A DNA stretch of 64,000 nucleotides from Nonomuraea guangzhouensis (GCF_019396345.1 NZ_JAHKRM010000014.1:1-64000), one strand, 5' to 3'. Positions 7,870 to 16,482 are shown, counted from the first letter of the stretch. A program made the numbers and translations. The notes: generated by a model from the sequence alone, not told the origin.

Positions 7870-9030
7870 TCAGTCCCGGTGCGCGGGCAGTTCTGGGCGT
7901 TCGTCGGTCCAGCCGATCGCCTGGTACGAGGTGGAGACACGGAGCTCCGCCTGCCGCCCGTCCGCGAGCTTGGTGGTGTTCGTCCTCACCTGGGCAAGAA
8001 GCAGACCGGTGCTGGGCTCGACCACGATCCGAACCTGGGTGAACAGACCCGGCTCTATTTCCTCCTGATAGCTGAGCGCCTGCCCGCGCCGGCCCAGCGG
8101 GTCCGTCATCTCCCCCTCAGCCTGTATGCCGGGCAGAGACGCGAGGATCCGGTACGCGGATGCCCGTACCTCGGGCGAGGCGGGCAGGCGACTGATGATG
8201 TCCTCACAGGCTTGCACAAGGAGGTACCACGTCACCTCCTCCACGTCGTACCCGGCGTCCGCCGTCAGGCGCCGGGTGATGTGCTCTTCCAGGTAGCTCC
8301 TGAGCTTGTCGGGCTCGCTCGGGATCGCGCGCACCTCCTTCCAGGTCATCAATTCCCCTGTCAGGTCACCGGCCGTGCCCTTCCACTTGCCGTGAAGCCG
8401 TTCGGCGGTTCGCTCACCCGCCGCCGCCTCCAGCGGCCCGAACGGGAGGGCGAACAGGTTCTCCGTCTTCATGTTCTTGGGGTATCGCCAGCTGGTGGGC
8501 GCCCCCGCAGCCCGCCATGCCGCCTCGTCCTGCGGGGTCGCGGGCTTGACGCCGAGATCCTGCCGGATGCGCCAGCTCCGCAGATCCGTCCGCTTCGCCA
8601 GCCACAGCTCTCCAGACCGCCCCTCCTCGAGCACATAGCTGCGCGTGGGATCGGTCATCATCCATCGGGTGACGCCCGCGGTGCGCCAGTAGTCGCCGCT
8701 CGCAGGGGCCTTCTCCACAGCGACGGCGGCGGCGAGCAGGATCTGCCGGGCATTCGGTTCGGCCGCCGCGGACACCGACGGTGCGACGGAGATCGTGCTG
8801 CCAGACCGCATCGTGGGGGCGATGACCGCTACCGCGGCGGCAGTGGCAAGGCTCAGCCCGGCGGCGAAGCTCACCACGAGCCGCCGTCGTACCTTCGGGC
8901 GTGGCCGCGCCGCGGCCACCGGTTCCCGTTCCTCGGACATGATCGCGTGCATCAGCATCCGCGCCTCGGGTGCGGACGCCTCTCCGGCGAGGTCCTTGTC
9001 GCGGAGGCGGGCGAGATCGGTGAGGTTCAC
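7870..9030 (-). CDS. CU044_5270-family membrane protein paired with ECF sigma factor
   Basis: The 386-residue protein has a cytosolic N terminus (DLARLRDKDLAGEASAPEARMLMHAIMSEE), one membrane helix at about 50-72 after RRR, and a large exported domain. This order and the adjacent ECF sigma gene match the actinobacterial CU044_5270 family, proposed to act as the membrane partner (anti-sigma-like regulator) of the sigma factor. No zinc-binding HxxxCxxC anti-sigma motif is present. Its GTG overlaps the sigma stop by four bases (GTGA), so the two are translationally coupled. Sensing of a cell-surface signal by the exported domain is inference. Confidence 0.82.
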   Translation of the reverse strand: MNLTDLARLRDKDLAGEASAPEARMLMHAIMSEEREPVAAARPRPKVRRRLVVSFAAGLSLATAAAVAVIAPTMRSGSTISVAPSVSAAAEPNARQILLAAAVAVEKAPASGDYWRTAGVTRWMMTDPTRSYVLEEGRSGELWLAKRTDLRSWRIRQDLGVKPATPQDEAAWRAAGAPTSWRYPKNMKTENLFALPFGPLEAAAGERTAERLHGKWKGTAGDLTGELMTWKEVRAIPSEPDKLRSYLEEHITRRLTADAGYDVEEVTWYLLVQACEDIISRLPASPEVRASAYRILASLPGIQAEGEMTDPLGRRGQALSYQEEIEPGLFTQVRIVVEPSTGLLLAQVRTNTTKLADGRQAELRVSTSYQAIGWTDERPELPAHRD

Positions 9031-9569
9031 AGTGAGCTTCCTTCCAGAGCGACGGCACGAGGATGGTCGATCCCGGCTTTCGCCAGTTCCCGAGCGAAAC
9101 GCTTGCGGGCGCGATAGAGCCTGATCCGCACGGCGTTGCGGGAGACGCCGAGCATGCGGGCGATCTGCCCATGGTCGAGCCGCTCCCAGGCGACCAGGGA
9201 GAGTAACTCCCTGTCGTCGTCGGTCAGGTCGCGGAAGACCCGTCCCATCTGCGAGATCTCGTCCTCCGGCGGGCGGGCCAGCGCGGGGAAGGCGGCGAGC
9301 CGATCACGCAGGGCCGCCGTACGCTGCTCGTGGCGCCGCTCGCCGCGCCGGTGGTTGGCGAGTACCCGGCGCGCCACGCCGTACAGCCACAACCTTGCCT
9401 CGTCGCCCTCGGGCAACTCCTCGATGCGACGCCACGCCGTGGTGAACGTCTCGGCCACCACGTCGGCGGCGTCCTCCGGATGCGGGCAGCGGCGCAGGAC
9501 GTAGCCGAGTATGGGCTCGTAGGCGGATTCGTAGATCTCCACGAACCGGCTGTCGGGATCGACTCCCAT
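9027..9569 (-). CDS. ECF-type RNA polymerase sigma factor (module 1)
   Basis: The 180-residue protein has sigma region 2 (Y-E-P-I-L-G-Y-V-L-R-R, then DAADVVAETFTTAWRR and ARLWLYGVARRVLANHRR) and region 4 (DDDRELLSLVAWERLDHGQIARMLGVSRNAVRIRLYRARKRF). The ATG has an AAGGAG site five bases upstream. It redirects RNA polymerase to its own regulon, very likely including this operon, since ECF factors usually autoregulate. The second module at 14549-13153 encodes a close relative, including an AETFTTAWRR and an ARLWLYGVARR block. Confidence 0.95.
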   Translation of the reverse strand: MGVDPDSRFVEIYESAYEPILGYVLRRCPHPEDAADVVAETFTTAWRRIEELPEGDEARLWLYGVARRVLANHRRGERRHEQRTAALRDRLAAFPALARPPEDEISQMGRVFRDLTDDDRELLSLVAWERLDHGQIARMLGVSRNAVRIRLYRARKRFARELAKAGIDHPRAVALEGSSL

Positions 9570-9658
9570 CCGGTCTCCTTAACTGGATCATCGGTCATCT
9601 ACGTCCATGTCCGGAATCCTGGAGGCATTTCTGGAAGGTGGAGTCCCGTTCGTCTTGC

Positions 9659-10585
9659 TCAGTTGAGATAGAAAAGGTGCTCAACCGGGCGATCAGGGCA
9701 GGAGCGACACTCGAAGAGGTACACACTGCCTCCGCCCGACACCATCAGGCCGGGCGGGTTCTCCGCGGCCGCGGCTCGTTCGGACTCCGAAAGGTAGAGC
9801 TCCGGCCCCCTGTTGTCGTCGGGCCGGTCCTCCACCGGGAGCCAGGTCTGCCACGACTTCCCATCGAACTCCTCATAGGCGACGGTCAGCAGATGGTGGA
9901 TGGGCTGTCCGCACCTCTCGCAGCTGAACCAGGTCGTCGAGCCGTTCCATCCGCGCGGATGACCACCGACCTTGGTGCCGGGGGCCGTGCTCAGGTGGTA
10001 GAAGTAATCCCACCCGGTGGTCTCCTCCAACCGGTGCAGCCGGTCGTCGATCTCGTCGCGCAGTTCCTGCGGTATGTCGTCCCAGTCGGGGTATTCCGTC
10101 ACCTGCTCCGGGTGCACCACGCAGGGGATGGGAACGTGACCCTCGGGAGCGTCGGCGGGTTCCGGTGGCGTGGCGAGCACATGGCGGACATCTGCCACGT
10201 TCCTCCAGCGCACCTGCGGCAGGGGGCAGCGCTCGTAGGGATCATCCCCGTGGTTGAACGGGCACCATAACACTTGGAGCAGATCGCTTCCCTGCGGGAA
10301 CGGCACACCGGGCGCGTCCGCCGCGTAGAGCTGTACGACCGGCACCATGGGGACCACTGCCTCGTGGCGGGTGGCGTCCTCCAGGCCGTCGTCGTAGTAG
10401 TGTTCCTCGGCGCACAACGGCCAGGGCTCATCGGCCGGCCACCTCAGCGGCCCTCCGACAGAGCTGTCCTCGTAGGACGGGGTTCCCGCACGCGGATGCA
10501 GCCGGAGCGCGCTTCTGCTGAGCGGCTTCAGCTCGGGAAAGAGTGCCTCCACAGCTACCGGCCGAGGCGGAGTATGACGGGCCAT
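9659..10585 (-). CDS. DUF1963 family protein
   Basis: The 308-residue soluble protein shows features of DUF1963 (YwqG-like) proteins: GGPLRWPADEPWPLC near residue 45, a hydrophobic M-V-P-V-V-Q-L-Y-A-A-D strand, DLLQVLWCPFNH, and a later KVGGHPRGW. A four-cysteine arrangement, CERCGQP and CRSCPDRP, could bind zinc. DUF1963 proteins occur in bacteria and often sit near nucleases or unknown effectors; their molecular role is not established. A GGAGAA site precedes the ATG. The gene is single, between the ECF module and the divergent PadR gene. Confidence 0.82.
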   Translation of the reverse strand: MARHTPPRPVAVEALFPELKPLSRSALRLHPRAGTPSYEDSSVGGPLRWPADEPWPLCAEEHYYDDGLEDATRHEAVVPMVPVVQLYAADAPGVPFPQGSDLLQVLWCPFNHGDDPYERCPLPQVRWRNVADVRHVLATPPEPADAPEGHVPIPCVVHPEQVTEYPDWDDIPQELRDEIDDRLHRLEETTGWDYFYHLSTAPGTKVGGHPRGWNGSTTWFSCERCGQPIHHLLTVAYEEFDGKSWQTWLPVEDRPDDNRGPELYLSESERAAAAENPPGLMVSGGGSVYLFECRSCPDRPVEHLFYLN

Positions 10586-10688
10586 TGCGCACTTCTCCGA
10601 TGACGTTCCGTTCCGGACGCGAGGACCTTACCGGCTGGATCCGACAGAGTCCGGTGCGCTGATGGCGCCTTACTTGTGCGGCAGCGAC

Positions 10689-10709
10689 TACTCATGTTTT
10701 AGTACTCAT
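10689..10709 (+). promoter_or_regulatory. Direct repeats at the PadR start, possible operator or promoter element
   Basis: The heptamer TACTCAT occurs twice, at 10689-10695 and 10703-10709, 14 bp apart, and the second copy abuts the ATG at 10710. With a TTTAGTACT segment between them and no Shine-Dalgarno before the ATG, the PadR mRNA may be leaderless and the repeats may be an autoregulatory site. This is inference from position and repetition. Confidence 0.4.
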
Positions 10710-11279
10710 ATGCGAGCAACCCGCCTGTTCATTCTCGGCGCTCTGGCTGACGGCGGCCCCATGCACGGGCACAAGATCCGCGCCGCCGCGCAACTCGACC
10801 GGGTCGAGCTGTGGGCGGACATCAAGCCCGGATCGCTGTACGGCGCGCTACGCCGGATGGCGGACGAGGGCGTCGTCGAAGTGGTCCGCACCGAGCAGGA
10901 AGGCAACCTCCCCGCCCGGACGGTGTACGGGATCACCGACAAGGGCAGGGCCGAGCTGGTCTCGGTGATCAGGTCCGCCCTGGCCGACACCGGGCTCCGG
11001 CCGGATCCGATCCAGCTGGTACTCCTGCACGTCAGCGAGATCAGCCCCGAGGAGTTGCGTACCGCAGCCCAGCAGCGGCGCGACTCGTACGCCGGCCAAC
11101 TCGACTTCTGGCGCAATCTACGCAGTCAGGCCGAGCCCCACCTCGCCAGGCTGGAAGCCATCGCCTTCGACCAGACCCTGATGCGGCTGGAGACGGAGGT
11201 CACCTGGCACGACCGCCTGCTGGCGGAGCTCGCGGACATGGCCGGCGAACCTGACAGCGCGCCCTTTACCGGAGAGTAG
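10710..11279 (+). CDS. PadR-family transcriptional regulator
   Basis: The 189-residue protein has the PadR winged helix: MRATRLFILGALADGGPMHGHKI, then WADIKPGSLYGALRRMADEGVVE, and a wing with ARTVYGITDKGRAEL. A C-terminal Vir_act_alpha-type helical domain with ISPEELRTAAQQRRDSYAGQLDFW follows, used for dimerisation and ligand sensing. I start at ATG 10710 because the family begins right there; 16 extra in-frame residues upstream look unconserved. The gene runs seven bases ahead of the FAD monooxygenase gene, so it likely represses that enzyme and itself, in the usual PadR manner. Confidence 0.9.
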   Translation: MRATRLFILGALADGGPMHGHKIRAAAQLDRVELWADIKPGSLYGALRRMADEGVVEVVRTEQEGNLPARTVYGITDKGRAELVSVIRSALADTGLRPDPIQLVLLHVSEISPEELRTAAQQRRDSYAGQLDFWRNLRSQAEPHLARLEAIAFDQTLMRLETEVTWHDRLLAELADMAGEPDSAPFTGE

Positions 11280-11286
11280 GAACTCC

Positions 11287-12609
11287 ATGTCGCCTCGACG
11301 CTTGGACGTCGCCGTGATCGGCGGCGGGATCGGCGGGCTCTGCCTGGCGCAGGGCCTGAAGCGGGCCGGCGTACGCGTCACCGTGTACGAACGGGACCGC
11401 ACGGCCGACTCACGACTCCAGGGCTTCCGGCTGAACATCGAGCCGACCGGGAGCATCGCCCTGCACGCCTGCCTGCCACCCGCCTTATGGGAACTGCTGG
11501 TGGCCACCGCGGGCGATCCGGGGCCCGGGATCGGCTTCCTCGACGAGCGGCTGCGACCGCTCATCCTCATCGGGCAGGACGGCCCGGATCATGACCCCCT
11601 CGACCCCACGGTGAGCGAGCACGCCGTCAGCCGCGTCACACTGCGCAAACTGCTGCTGGCCGGCCTGGACGACGTGGTCCGCTTCGGCAAGGAGTTCACC
11701 GGGTTCGCTCGGGCGGACGACGGGACGGTCACGGCGAAGTTCGCCGACGGCACCACCGCGACCGCCGACGTGCTCGTCGCGGCCGACGGCGCCAACTCCC
11801 GGGTGTGGGCGCAGCTCCACCCGGCGGCCGGCCGCATCGCACTGCCGGCGACGGCGGTCGCCGGCAAGGTGTTCCTCACCGAGGAGAACCGCCGGTGGCT
11901 GCCGGAGCGGCTGCTGGCCGGCAAGAACGTCTTCTGGCCGCGCAGTGACTTCCTGTTCACCGCGATCTTCCGCAGGCGCGAGGACCCTACGGCGATCATC
12001 GCCAGACTCGGCGACCGGATACGCGCGCTCGGGCTCGACCCGGAGCACCTGCTCGCGGACTCGCGTGACGACGACTATGTCCTGTGGGCGTTCATCACGC
12101 ACCGCGACTCCCTCCCGGCGAGCTTCGCGTCGAAGGCTCAGGACGATCCGGCCGCGGTGCGGGAGTTGCTGGCCGAGCGGACGGCCGGATGGCATCCCGA
12201 CCTGCGCCGCCTCGTCACCGCCTCGACCCCGGACACCTTGTACCAGACCGGGTTCAGCGCCGCCGAACCGCTCGGCCAGTGGGAGACCGGCAACGTCACC
12301 GGGCTCGGAGACGCCGTCCACCACATGCCCCCGGTCGGCGGGCTCGGCGGCAACACGGCGCTGCGCGACGCGCACCGGCTCTGCGCCGCGCTCACCGCGG
12401 CCGACCGCGGCGAGGAGCCGTTGCCGCGGGCGTTGCGCGCGTACGAGGCGGACATGCTGCGCTACGGGTTCGAGACGGTCCGCGAGGTCGTACGCAACAC
12501 CGAAGGCGCGATCACCAGAAGCGCGCTGAAGCGATCAGCGGCTCGATGGTTCTTCCGCACCTGCGGAGCCGTCCCGCCGCTCGGCCGCGCGGTGTTCGGG
12601 GAACGCTGA
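11287..12609 (+). CDS. FAD-dependent aromatic-type monooxygenase
   Basis: The 440-residue protein has the group A flavoprotein monooxygenase layout. The N-terminal dinucleotide fold AVIGGGIGGLCLAQGL binds the ADP part of FAD; VTLRKLLLAGLDD and VLVAADGANSRV form the DG-type motif. GLGDAVHHMPPVGGLGGNTALRDA is the GD motif that contacts FAD ribose. Such enzymes hydroxylate aromatic or polyketide-like substrates with NAD(P)H and oxygen; TetX-like drug inactivation is another possibility. Being directly downstream of a PadR repressor suggests induction by a phenolic or antibiotic compound. It is probably cytosolic. Confidence 0.9.
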   Translation: MSPRRLDVAVIGGGIGGLCLAQGLKRAGVRVTVYERDRTADSRLQGFRLNIEPTGSIALHACLPPALWELLVATAGDPGPGIGFLDERLRPLILIGQDGPDHDPLDPTVSEHAVSRVTLRKLLLAGLDDVVRFGKEFTGFARADDGTVTAKFADGTTATADVLVAADGANSRVWAQLHPAAGRIALPATAVAGKVFLTEENRRWLPERLLAGKNVFWPRSDFLFTAIFRRREDPTAIIARLGDRIRALGLDPEHLLADSRDDDYVLWAFITHRDSLPASFASKAQDDPAAVRELLAERTAGWHPDLRRLVTASTPDTLYQTGFSAAEPLGQWETGNVTGLGDAVHHMPPVGGLGGNTALRDAHRLCAALTAADRGEEPLPRALRAYEADMLRYGFETVREVVRNTEGAITRSALKRSAARWFFRTCGAVPPLGRAVFGER

Positions 12610-12639
12610 GCCTGTCCGACCAGCCGTGGCCGATGCTGA

Positions 12640-12957
12640 TCAGCGTGGGCGGCTGAGGGCGGCCTCCGCCAGATCCGTCCATTTCTCGGCCGAGGAGTGG
12701 GGCACGACCACCCAGTCCTTCATCTCCCTGCCCTGGCCCGAGGGGTCGAACAGAGAGGCCCCGGCCAGCTGGAGCGCGGTCGCGTGCTCGGGCGTATCCC
12801 TGACCAGCCGGAACACCATCGCGCCGTCGCGCTGCAGGCTCGCGAACACCTTCCCCGCCTGATCTTTGAGCGCGGGACTCCCCATCATCCTGGAGATCCG
12901 TACACCCAGGTCGGCCAGCTCGGCGCCGACCTGCTGGAAATCCTCTTCTGCGCTCAT
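12640..12957 (-). CDS. Small hypothetical protein; start uncertain
   Basis: From the ATG at 12957 the protein has 105 residues (MSAEEDFQQVGAELADLG, an M-M-G-S-P-A-L-K-D-Q helix, then a strand with DGAMVFRLVRD and a C-terminal WVVVPHSS-x-x-W). The frame stays open upstream to a TTG at 13080 with an in-frame ATG at 12981 and good codon usage, so the true protein may be up to 146 residues. No start has a convincing Shine-Dalgarno. No known domain is evident to me. It is convergent with the monooxygenase gene. Confidence 0.6.
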   Translation of the reverse strand: MSAEEDFQQVGAELADLGVRISRMMGSPALKDQAGKVFASLQRDGAMVFRLVRDTPEHATALQLAGASLFDPSGQGREMKDWVVVPHSSAEKWTDLAEAALSRPR

Positions 12958-13103
12958 CGTCAGTCGGGTTCCAAACTCCATGGCGTCGTGGCCGGGGCTC
13001 TTCCCGCGTGACGCGATCGCCACGGCCCCGCCTTCCGGCGGCACGGCGATCAGGGTAGTCGTCCTGACGACACCGATCAAGGTCGGATGAGGGGTGCCGC
13101 TGT

Positions 13104-13141
13104 GGCGGGCGTGCTTCGCCCCTGTGGAAGCACGCCCCGCC
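13104..13141. terminator. Hairpin terminator after the second ECF operon
   Basis: GGCGGGCGTGCTTC at 13104-13117 pairs with GAAGCACGCCCCGCC at 13127-13141, with a single bulged base and a nine-base loop. It lies 12 bp beyond the stop of the minus-strand sigma-partner gene and likely terminates that operon. Confidence 0.75.
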
Positions 13142-13152
13142 GTTCGCTGGAC

Positions 13153-13998
13153 TCAGCCCGCCGCGCAGTGCATCTTCTTGTTCAGCGACGCCACCTGCTC
13201 GGGGGACAGCGGTGCGTCGCCGACGGCGAGGGAGGCCATGCCGTATTTGCTCAGATGGCCGCCGGTCACGTACATGGAGTCGGGCACCGACGCCCTGACC
13301 TGCGACTCCGTGCCCTGCGTGGCTTGGTCGAGGAGCACGTACCCGTCGATGCCCAGCCCGCGCTCCTTCAACAGCGCCCGTACCTCGCTCACGGGCTTGT
13401 TGTAGAAGGGCACGCAGTGCAGGGGTTCACCAGGCGAATCAAGGCCCGCGACGATCTGGTACTCCTCGCCGGGACGGGCTTCGCGGCCGAGCGTGATCAT
13501 CGCCGAGCCGGCGAAGTCCTTGGCGATGGTGATGCCGATCGGGCAGTCGCGGTCCAGGCCGCACTGTTCTGGCCGGTCGATGGTCTTGATCTCGTCCTGT
13601 GGCCCGCTCGTGCCCGGGTCGATCTCGCCGACGAAGCTCGGCGTGGCGGGTACGAGATCCAGCGAGATGTCGAGACCGGCTCCCCGCAGCTGGCTCTCGT
13701 ACACCTTCGGGTTGGCGTTCAGGTCCTTGACCTCGATGACGTAGTGGTCGCCCTCCTCCTTGATGTCGAGCGCGGAGGCGGGCGCGGGGGTCAGGACCGA
13801 AGGGATCGCCCAGGCCGCCGAGATGACCGCCGCGGCGATCGGGAGCGCGAGGAGTGGGCGCCATCTCCTGCGGGTGACGGCTGTGGGCGCGGGCTCCGCG
13901 TCCATGATCGCGTTCATCGTCTCCCGTGCGACCGGGGTCAGGCCGGGGCCGGGGGCGGGGGTGAGGGTTCTGATGGCTTCGTCGACGTTGGTGTTCAC
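13153..13998 (-). CDS. Membrane protein partnered with ECF sigma factor (module 2)
   Basis: The 281-residue protein starts at GTG 13998, which has GAAGGAG upstream and overlaps the sigma stop (GTGA). The cytosolic N terminus has VARETMNAIMDAE, echoing ARMLMHAIMSEE in the partner of module 1. One membrane helix follows WRP (about 51-72), then an exported domain of about 210 residues with strands and paired cysteines (EQCGLDRDCPIG, LHCVPF, MHCAAG). The middle, P-V-S-E-V-R-A-L-L-K-E-R-G-L, is reminiscent of PASTA-like repeats. It is probably the membrane-bound regulator of the sigma factor; the signal is unknown. Confidence 0.75.
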   Translation of the reverse strand: MNTNVDEAIRTLTPAPGPGLTPVARETMNAIMDAEPAPTAVTRRRWRPLLALPIAAAVISAAWAIPSVLTPAPASALDIKEEGDHYVIEVKDLNANPKVYESQLRGAGLDISLDLVPATPSFVGEIDPGTSGPQDEIKTIDRPEQCGLDRDCPIGITIAKDFAGSAMITLGREARPGEEYQIVAGLDSPGEPLHCVPFYNKPVSEVRALLKERGLGIDGYVLLDQATQGTESQVRASVPDSMYVTGGHLSKYGMASLAVGDAPLSPEQVASLNKKMHCAAG

Positions 13999-14549
13999 GT
14001 GCTCTCCTTCGCGAGCTTGACGGCTCGCGAGCCGTACCTGTTGAGATCGACGACATTGATGGCGGCCAGTTCGGTCGCGAAACGCTTGCGGGCGCGGTGC
14101 AGGCGCTGCCGTACGGCCATGCGCGTGCAGCCCAGAACCTTGGCGATCTCGGCGTTGCCGAGCCCCTCCCAACCGACGAGAGACAGCAGTTCCCTGTCGT
14201 CCTCGGACAGGCGCATGAAGGCCTCGCGCGTCGCCCCGGGAGCCTGGCCGACCTCCGAGTCGAGCCAGACGGCGTGCTCTTCGCTCAGGCGCGACGTCAA
14301 GGCCGTCCTGCGCGACTCGCCCCGGCGGTGGTTGGCCAGGGTGCGCCTGGCCACGCCGTACAGCCAGAGTCTGGCTTTGTCGCCGGGCGGCACCTGGTCG
14401 AGCCGCCGCCATGCCGTCGTGAACGTCTCGGCGATCACGTCGGCGGTGTCGTCGGCGTGGTCGGTACGTCGCCGGACGTAGGCGGAGACGGCCGCGTAGT
14501 GCTCCGTATAGAGCGCCTCGAAACGCCGCCGAGGCTCCGCTGCTCCCAC
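13995..14549 (-). CDS. ECF-type RNA polymerase sigma factor (module 2)
   Basis: The 184-residue protein starts at GTG 14549, chosen for its GGAAGG site and because the family begins close to the RRRFEALYTEHY helix. Region 2 (DTADVIAETFTTAWRR, ARLWLYGVARRTLANHRR) and region 4 (LLSLVGWEGLGNAEIAKVLGCTRMAVRQRLHRARKRF) are complete. The sequence is strikingly like the sigma at 9027-9569, so the two modules are paralogous. It heads a two-gene operon with its membrane partner; a cluster of GTGACA-type half-sites lies just upstream. Confidence 0.95.
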   Translation of the reverse strand: MGAAEPRRRFEALYTEHYAAVSAYVRRRTDHADDTADVIAETFTTAWRRLDQVPPGDKARLWLYGVARRTLANHRRGESRRTALTSRLSEEHAVWLDSEVGQAPGATREAFMRLSEDDRELLSLVGWEGLGNAEIAKVLGCTRMAVRQRLHRARKRFATELAAINVVDLNRYGSRAVKLAKEST

Positions 14550-14573
14550 GTCGTCGTCCTTCCGATAAGGCAA

Positions 14574-14681
14574 TGTCACATGAGAGTAGGTGTCCGGATA
14601 TTTCCTCCTGTGACAGGACAGCCGGCCCAAGATCGAGCAGCCCTCTAACATGACAAAGTGAGGGAAATCGTGACATATGTC
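14574..14681. promoter_or_regulatory. Cluster of TGTCAC/GTGACA half-sites between the ECF operon and a GNAT gene
   Basis: The divergent region holds TGTCACA (14574-14580), the odd palindrome CCTGTGACAGG (14607-14617), ATGACA (14650-14655) and the perfect palindrome GACATATGTC (14672-14681). Repetition of one core in both orientations suggests a shared operator or ECF promoter elements, but no binding factor is identified. Confidence 0.35.
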
Positions 14682-15155
14682 GAGATGGTGACAGCGGGCC
14701 AGCTGAACGCGGGCGAGGTTGTGCCGGGCCTCGCCCTGGAGCCCTTGGACCGCGGCTCATCGCTGGTCATCGACCTGCAGGCCAGAATCGGCGCGCCGTA
14801 CGGCTGGGCGAGCGCGCGGCGAAGCGAACAGGAATGGTCCACGTGGTTCGCCCGGCACCCCGCGCGGATGTTCTGGCTGCTCTCCCTCGACGGCGAACCG
14901 GTGGGCATGGCCGCCTACGACGTCCACCCCGGAGAGGAGGTCGAGATCGAGACCTTCGGGCTGCTTCCCGAGTTCACCGGCAAGAATCTGGGCGGATACG
15001 CGCTGACGCTGACCATAGAGCGCGCATGGCGGTTGACCCCCTCCGTGAGGCGGGTCTGGCTGCACACCTCCAGCCTGGACCACCCCCATGCGCTGCCCAA
15101 CTACCATCGGCGCGGATTTCACACATACAAGACCGAGGTCGGCGAGCGCGGCTGA
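14670..15155 (+). CDS. GNAT-family acetyltransferase
   Basis: The 161-residue protein (from GTG 14670, preceded by GAGGGA; an upstream GTG at 14658 lacks such a site) has GNAT features. These are a strand GEPVGMAAYDVHPGEEVEIETFGLLPEF, the acetyl-CoA loop region TGKNLGGYALTLTIERAW, and a final H-A-L-P-N-Y-H-R-R-G-F. The substrate is unknown; related proteins act on small amines. It is divergent from the second ECF operon and could share its control. Confidence 0.82.
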   Translation: MTYVEMVTAGQLNAGEVVPGLALEPLDRGSSLVIDLQARIGAPYGWASARRSEQEWSTWFARHPARMFWLLSLDGEPVGMAAYDVHPGEEVEIETFGLLPEFTGKNLGGYALTLTIERAWRLTPSVRRVWLHTSSLDHPHALPNYHRRGFHTYKTEVGERG

Positions 15156-15191
15156 TCACGGACCATGTGGCGCCGCGTGGCGGGCGTGGAC

Positions 15192-15827
15192 TCAGCGCTC
15201 GACGGCCAGCCGTACCCCCAGACCGATGAAGATGCCTCCCGTGGCGATGTCCACGCGGCGGCGGGCGGCGGCCCTGCGGCGCAGCCAGCCGCCGATCCGA
15301 CCGGCGAGCACTCCGACCGCGCCGTCGACCACGAACTCCAGCGCGATGAGAATGGCGCCGAGGATGGCGAACTGCAGCCACACCTGGCCCAGCTGCGGGT
15401 TGATGAACTGGGGGAGGAACGCGATGGTGAAGGTGACCATCTTCGGGTTCAGCAGATTGGTCAGCAGGCCGCTGGTGAACGCCCGGCGGCCCGACATCCT
15501 TCCTCCGGCCTCCACGGGCATCTCGCTGTCGAGACCCTTGCGGTTTCGGAGCATCTGCACCCCGAGGTAGATCAAGTACGCGGCTCCGACGATCCGTACC
15601 ACGGTGAAGGCCACCGGCACCGCCTGGAAGAGAGCCGCCAGTCCCGCGGCCGCCACGGCGACGTGGACGGCCTCGCTCGTGGCCACCCCCGCCGTGGCCA
15701 GCAGGCCGGCACGCGGACCGCCGCGCATTCCGCAGCCCAGGATGAACAGCATGTCGGGCCCAGGAGTGATCATGGCGACGATCGTGGTCAGGGTGAACAG
15801 CACAAGCAGGTGCGAGTCAATCGGCAT
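15192..15827 (-). CDS. LysE/RhtB-family amino-acid exporter
   Basis: The 211-residue protein (start ATG 15827, MPIDSHLLVLF) has six predicted membrane helices. It carries the family's N-terminal ITPGPDMLFILGCGMRGG motif and a second A-Y-L-I-Y-L-G-V-Q-M segment, plus NPKMVTFTIAFLPQF in helix 4. LysE-type carriers export amino acids or analogues by proton exchange. It is a single gene; the start overlaps the upstream region of the hemerythrin gene, so the two are divergently transcribed. Confidence 0.92.
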   Translation of the reverse strand: MPIDSHLLVLFTLTTIVAMITPGPDMLFILGCGMRGGPRAGLLATAGVATSEAVHVAVAAAGLAALFQAVPVAFTVVRIVGAAYLIYLGVQMLRNRKGLDSEMPVEAGGRMSGRRAFTSGLLTNLLNPKMVTFTIAFLPQFINPQLGQVWLQFAILGAILIALEFVVDGAVGVLAGRIGGWLRRRAAARRRVDIATGGIFIGLGVRLAVER

Positions 15828-15978
15828 GAGTGAATTATCCCAAATGTCCAGACCGCACCCGCAAGCTGGCTTGACGGTTGGGCGCAAGAGTGATGAGATC
15901 CGTCGTCAGCGTCGCGGTGTACCCGGCAAGCAGACCGCCGAGGGCATGGAGGCGCTGAAACCATGGGAATGACCTTTG

Positions 15979-16473
15979 GTGACATCCAACGAGCGCCTGG
16001 CGGCGTTCGGTAATCAGTTGATCGAAGTGCACCTCTGGCTCCGCGAGGAGCTGGCAGAGCTGCGTGAAGACATCGATGCCTATTTCGCCGGCGGCCCGCG
16101 CCTGCGCGAACTCCGGGCCCACTGCCTGACCTTCTGCTCAGCGCTGACCCGGCACCACACCGGCGAGGACGACCTCGCCTTCCCCGAAGTCGCCGAGCAG
16201 TTTCCCGAACTGCGCCCGGTGCTGGAGGAGTTGCGCCGCGACCACCAGCTGGTCGAAGACTCCCTGCGACGGCTTGAGGCACTCGTCGCCGGGCTGGACG
16301 GGGAGACGAACCCCGTCGACGTCAGGCGCGAGATGGACAGCCTGGCCGCGCTGATGGAGACGCACTTCGTCTACGAGGAGAAGCGCATCGTCTCGGCGCT
16401 CAACGAGCTGAACGTACCGGGCTGGGACCGCTCCCGGCCCGCGTTCCTGCTCACCGACGACGCGGAGCGCTGA
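15979..16473 (+). CDS. Hemerythrin-like domain protein
   Basis: The 164-residue all-helical protein shows the diiron ligand pattern of bacterial hemerythrins. These are H in LIEVHLWLREE, H in LRAHCLTF, H-H-x-x-E in LTRHHTGEDDLAFP, H in LRRDHQLVED, and H with E in LMETHFVYEEKRI. It is likely an oxygen- or nitric-oxide-binding, or stress-related, cytosolic protein. The GTG at 15979 is the most plausible start; no strong Shine-Dalgarno is seen. Confidence 0.88.
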   Translation: MTSNERLAAFGNQLIEVHLWLREELAELREDIDAYFAGGPRLRELRAHCLTFCSALTRHHTGEDDLAFPEVAEQFPELRPVLEELRRDHQLVEDSLRRLEALVAGLDGETNPVDVRREMDSLAALMETHFVYEEKRIVSALNELNVPGWDRSRPAFLLTDDAER

Positions 16474-16482
16474 CCGGCCGGC

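Noticed and set aside
13153..14760. 535-residue minus-strand open frame covering two genes
   Set aside because: Only the part from GTG 13998 is the sigma-partner gene; the upstream part is arginine-rich and antagonistic to the ECF sigma gene in another frame.
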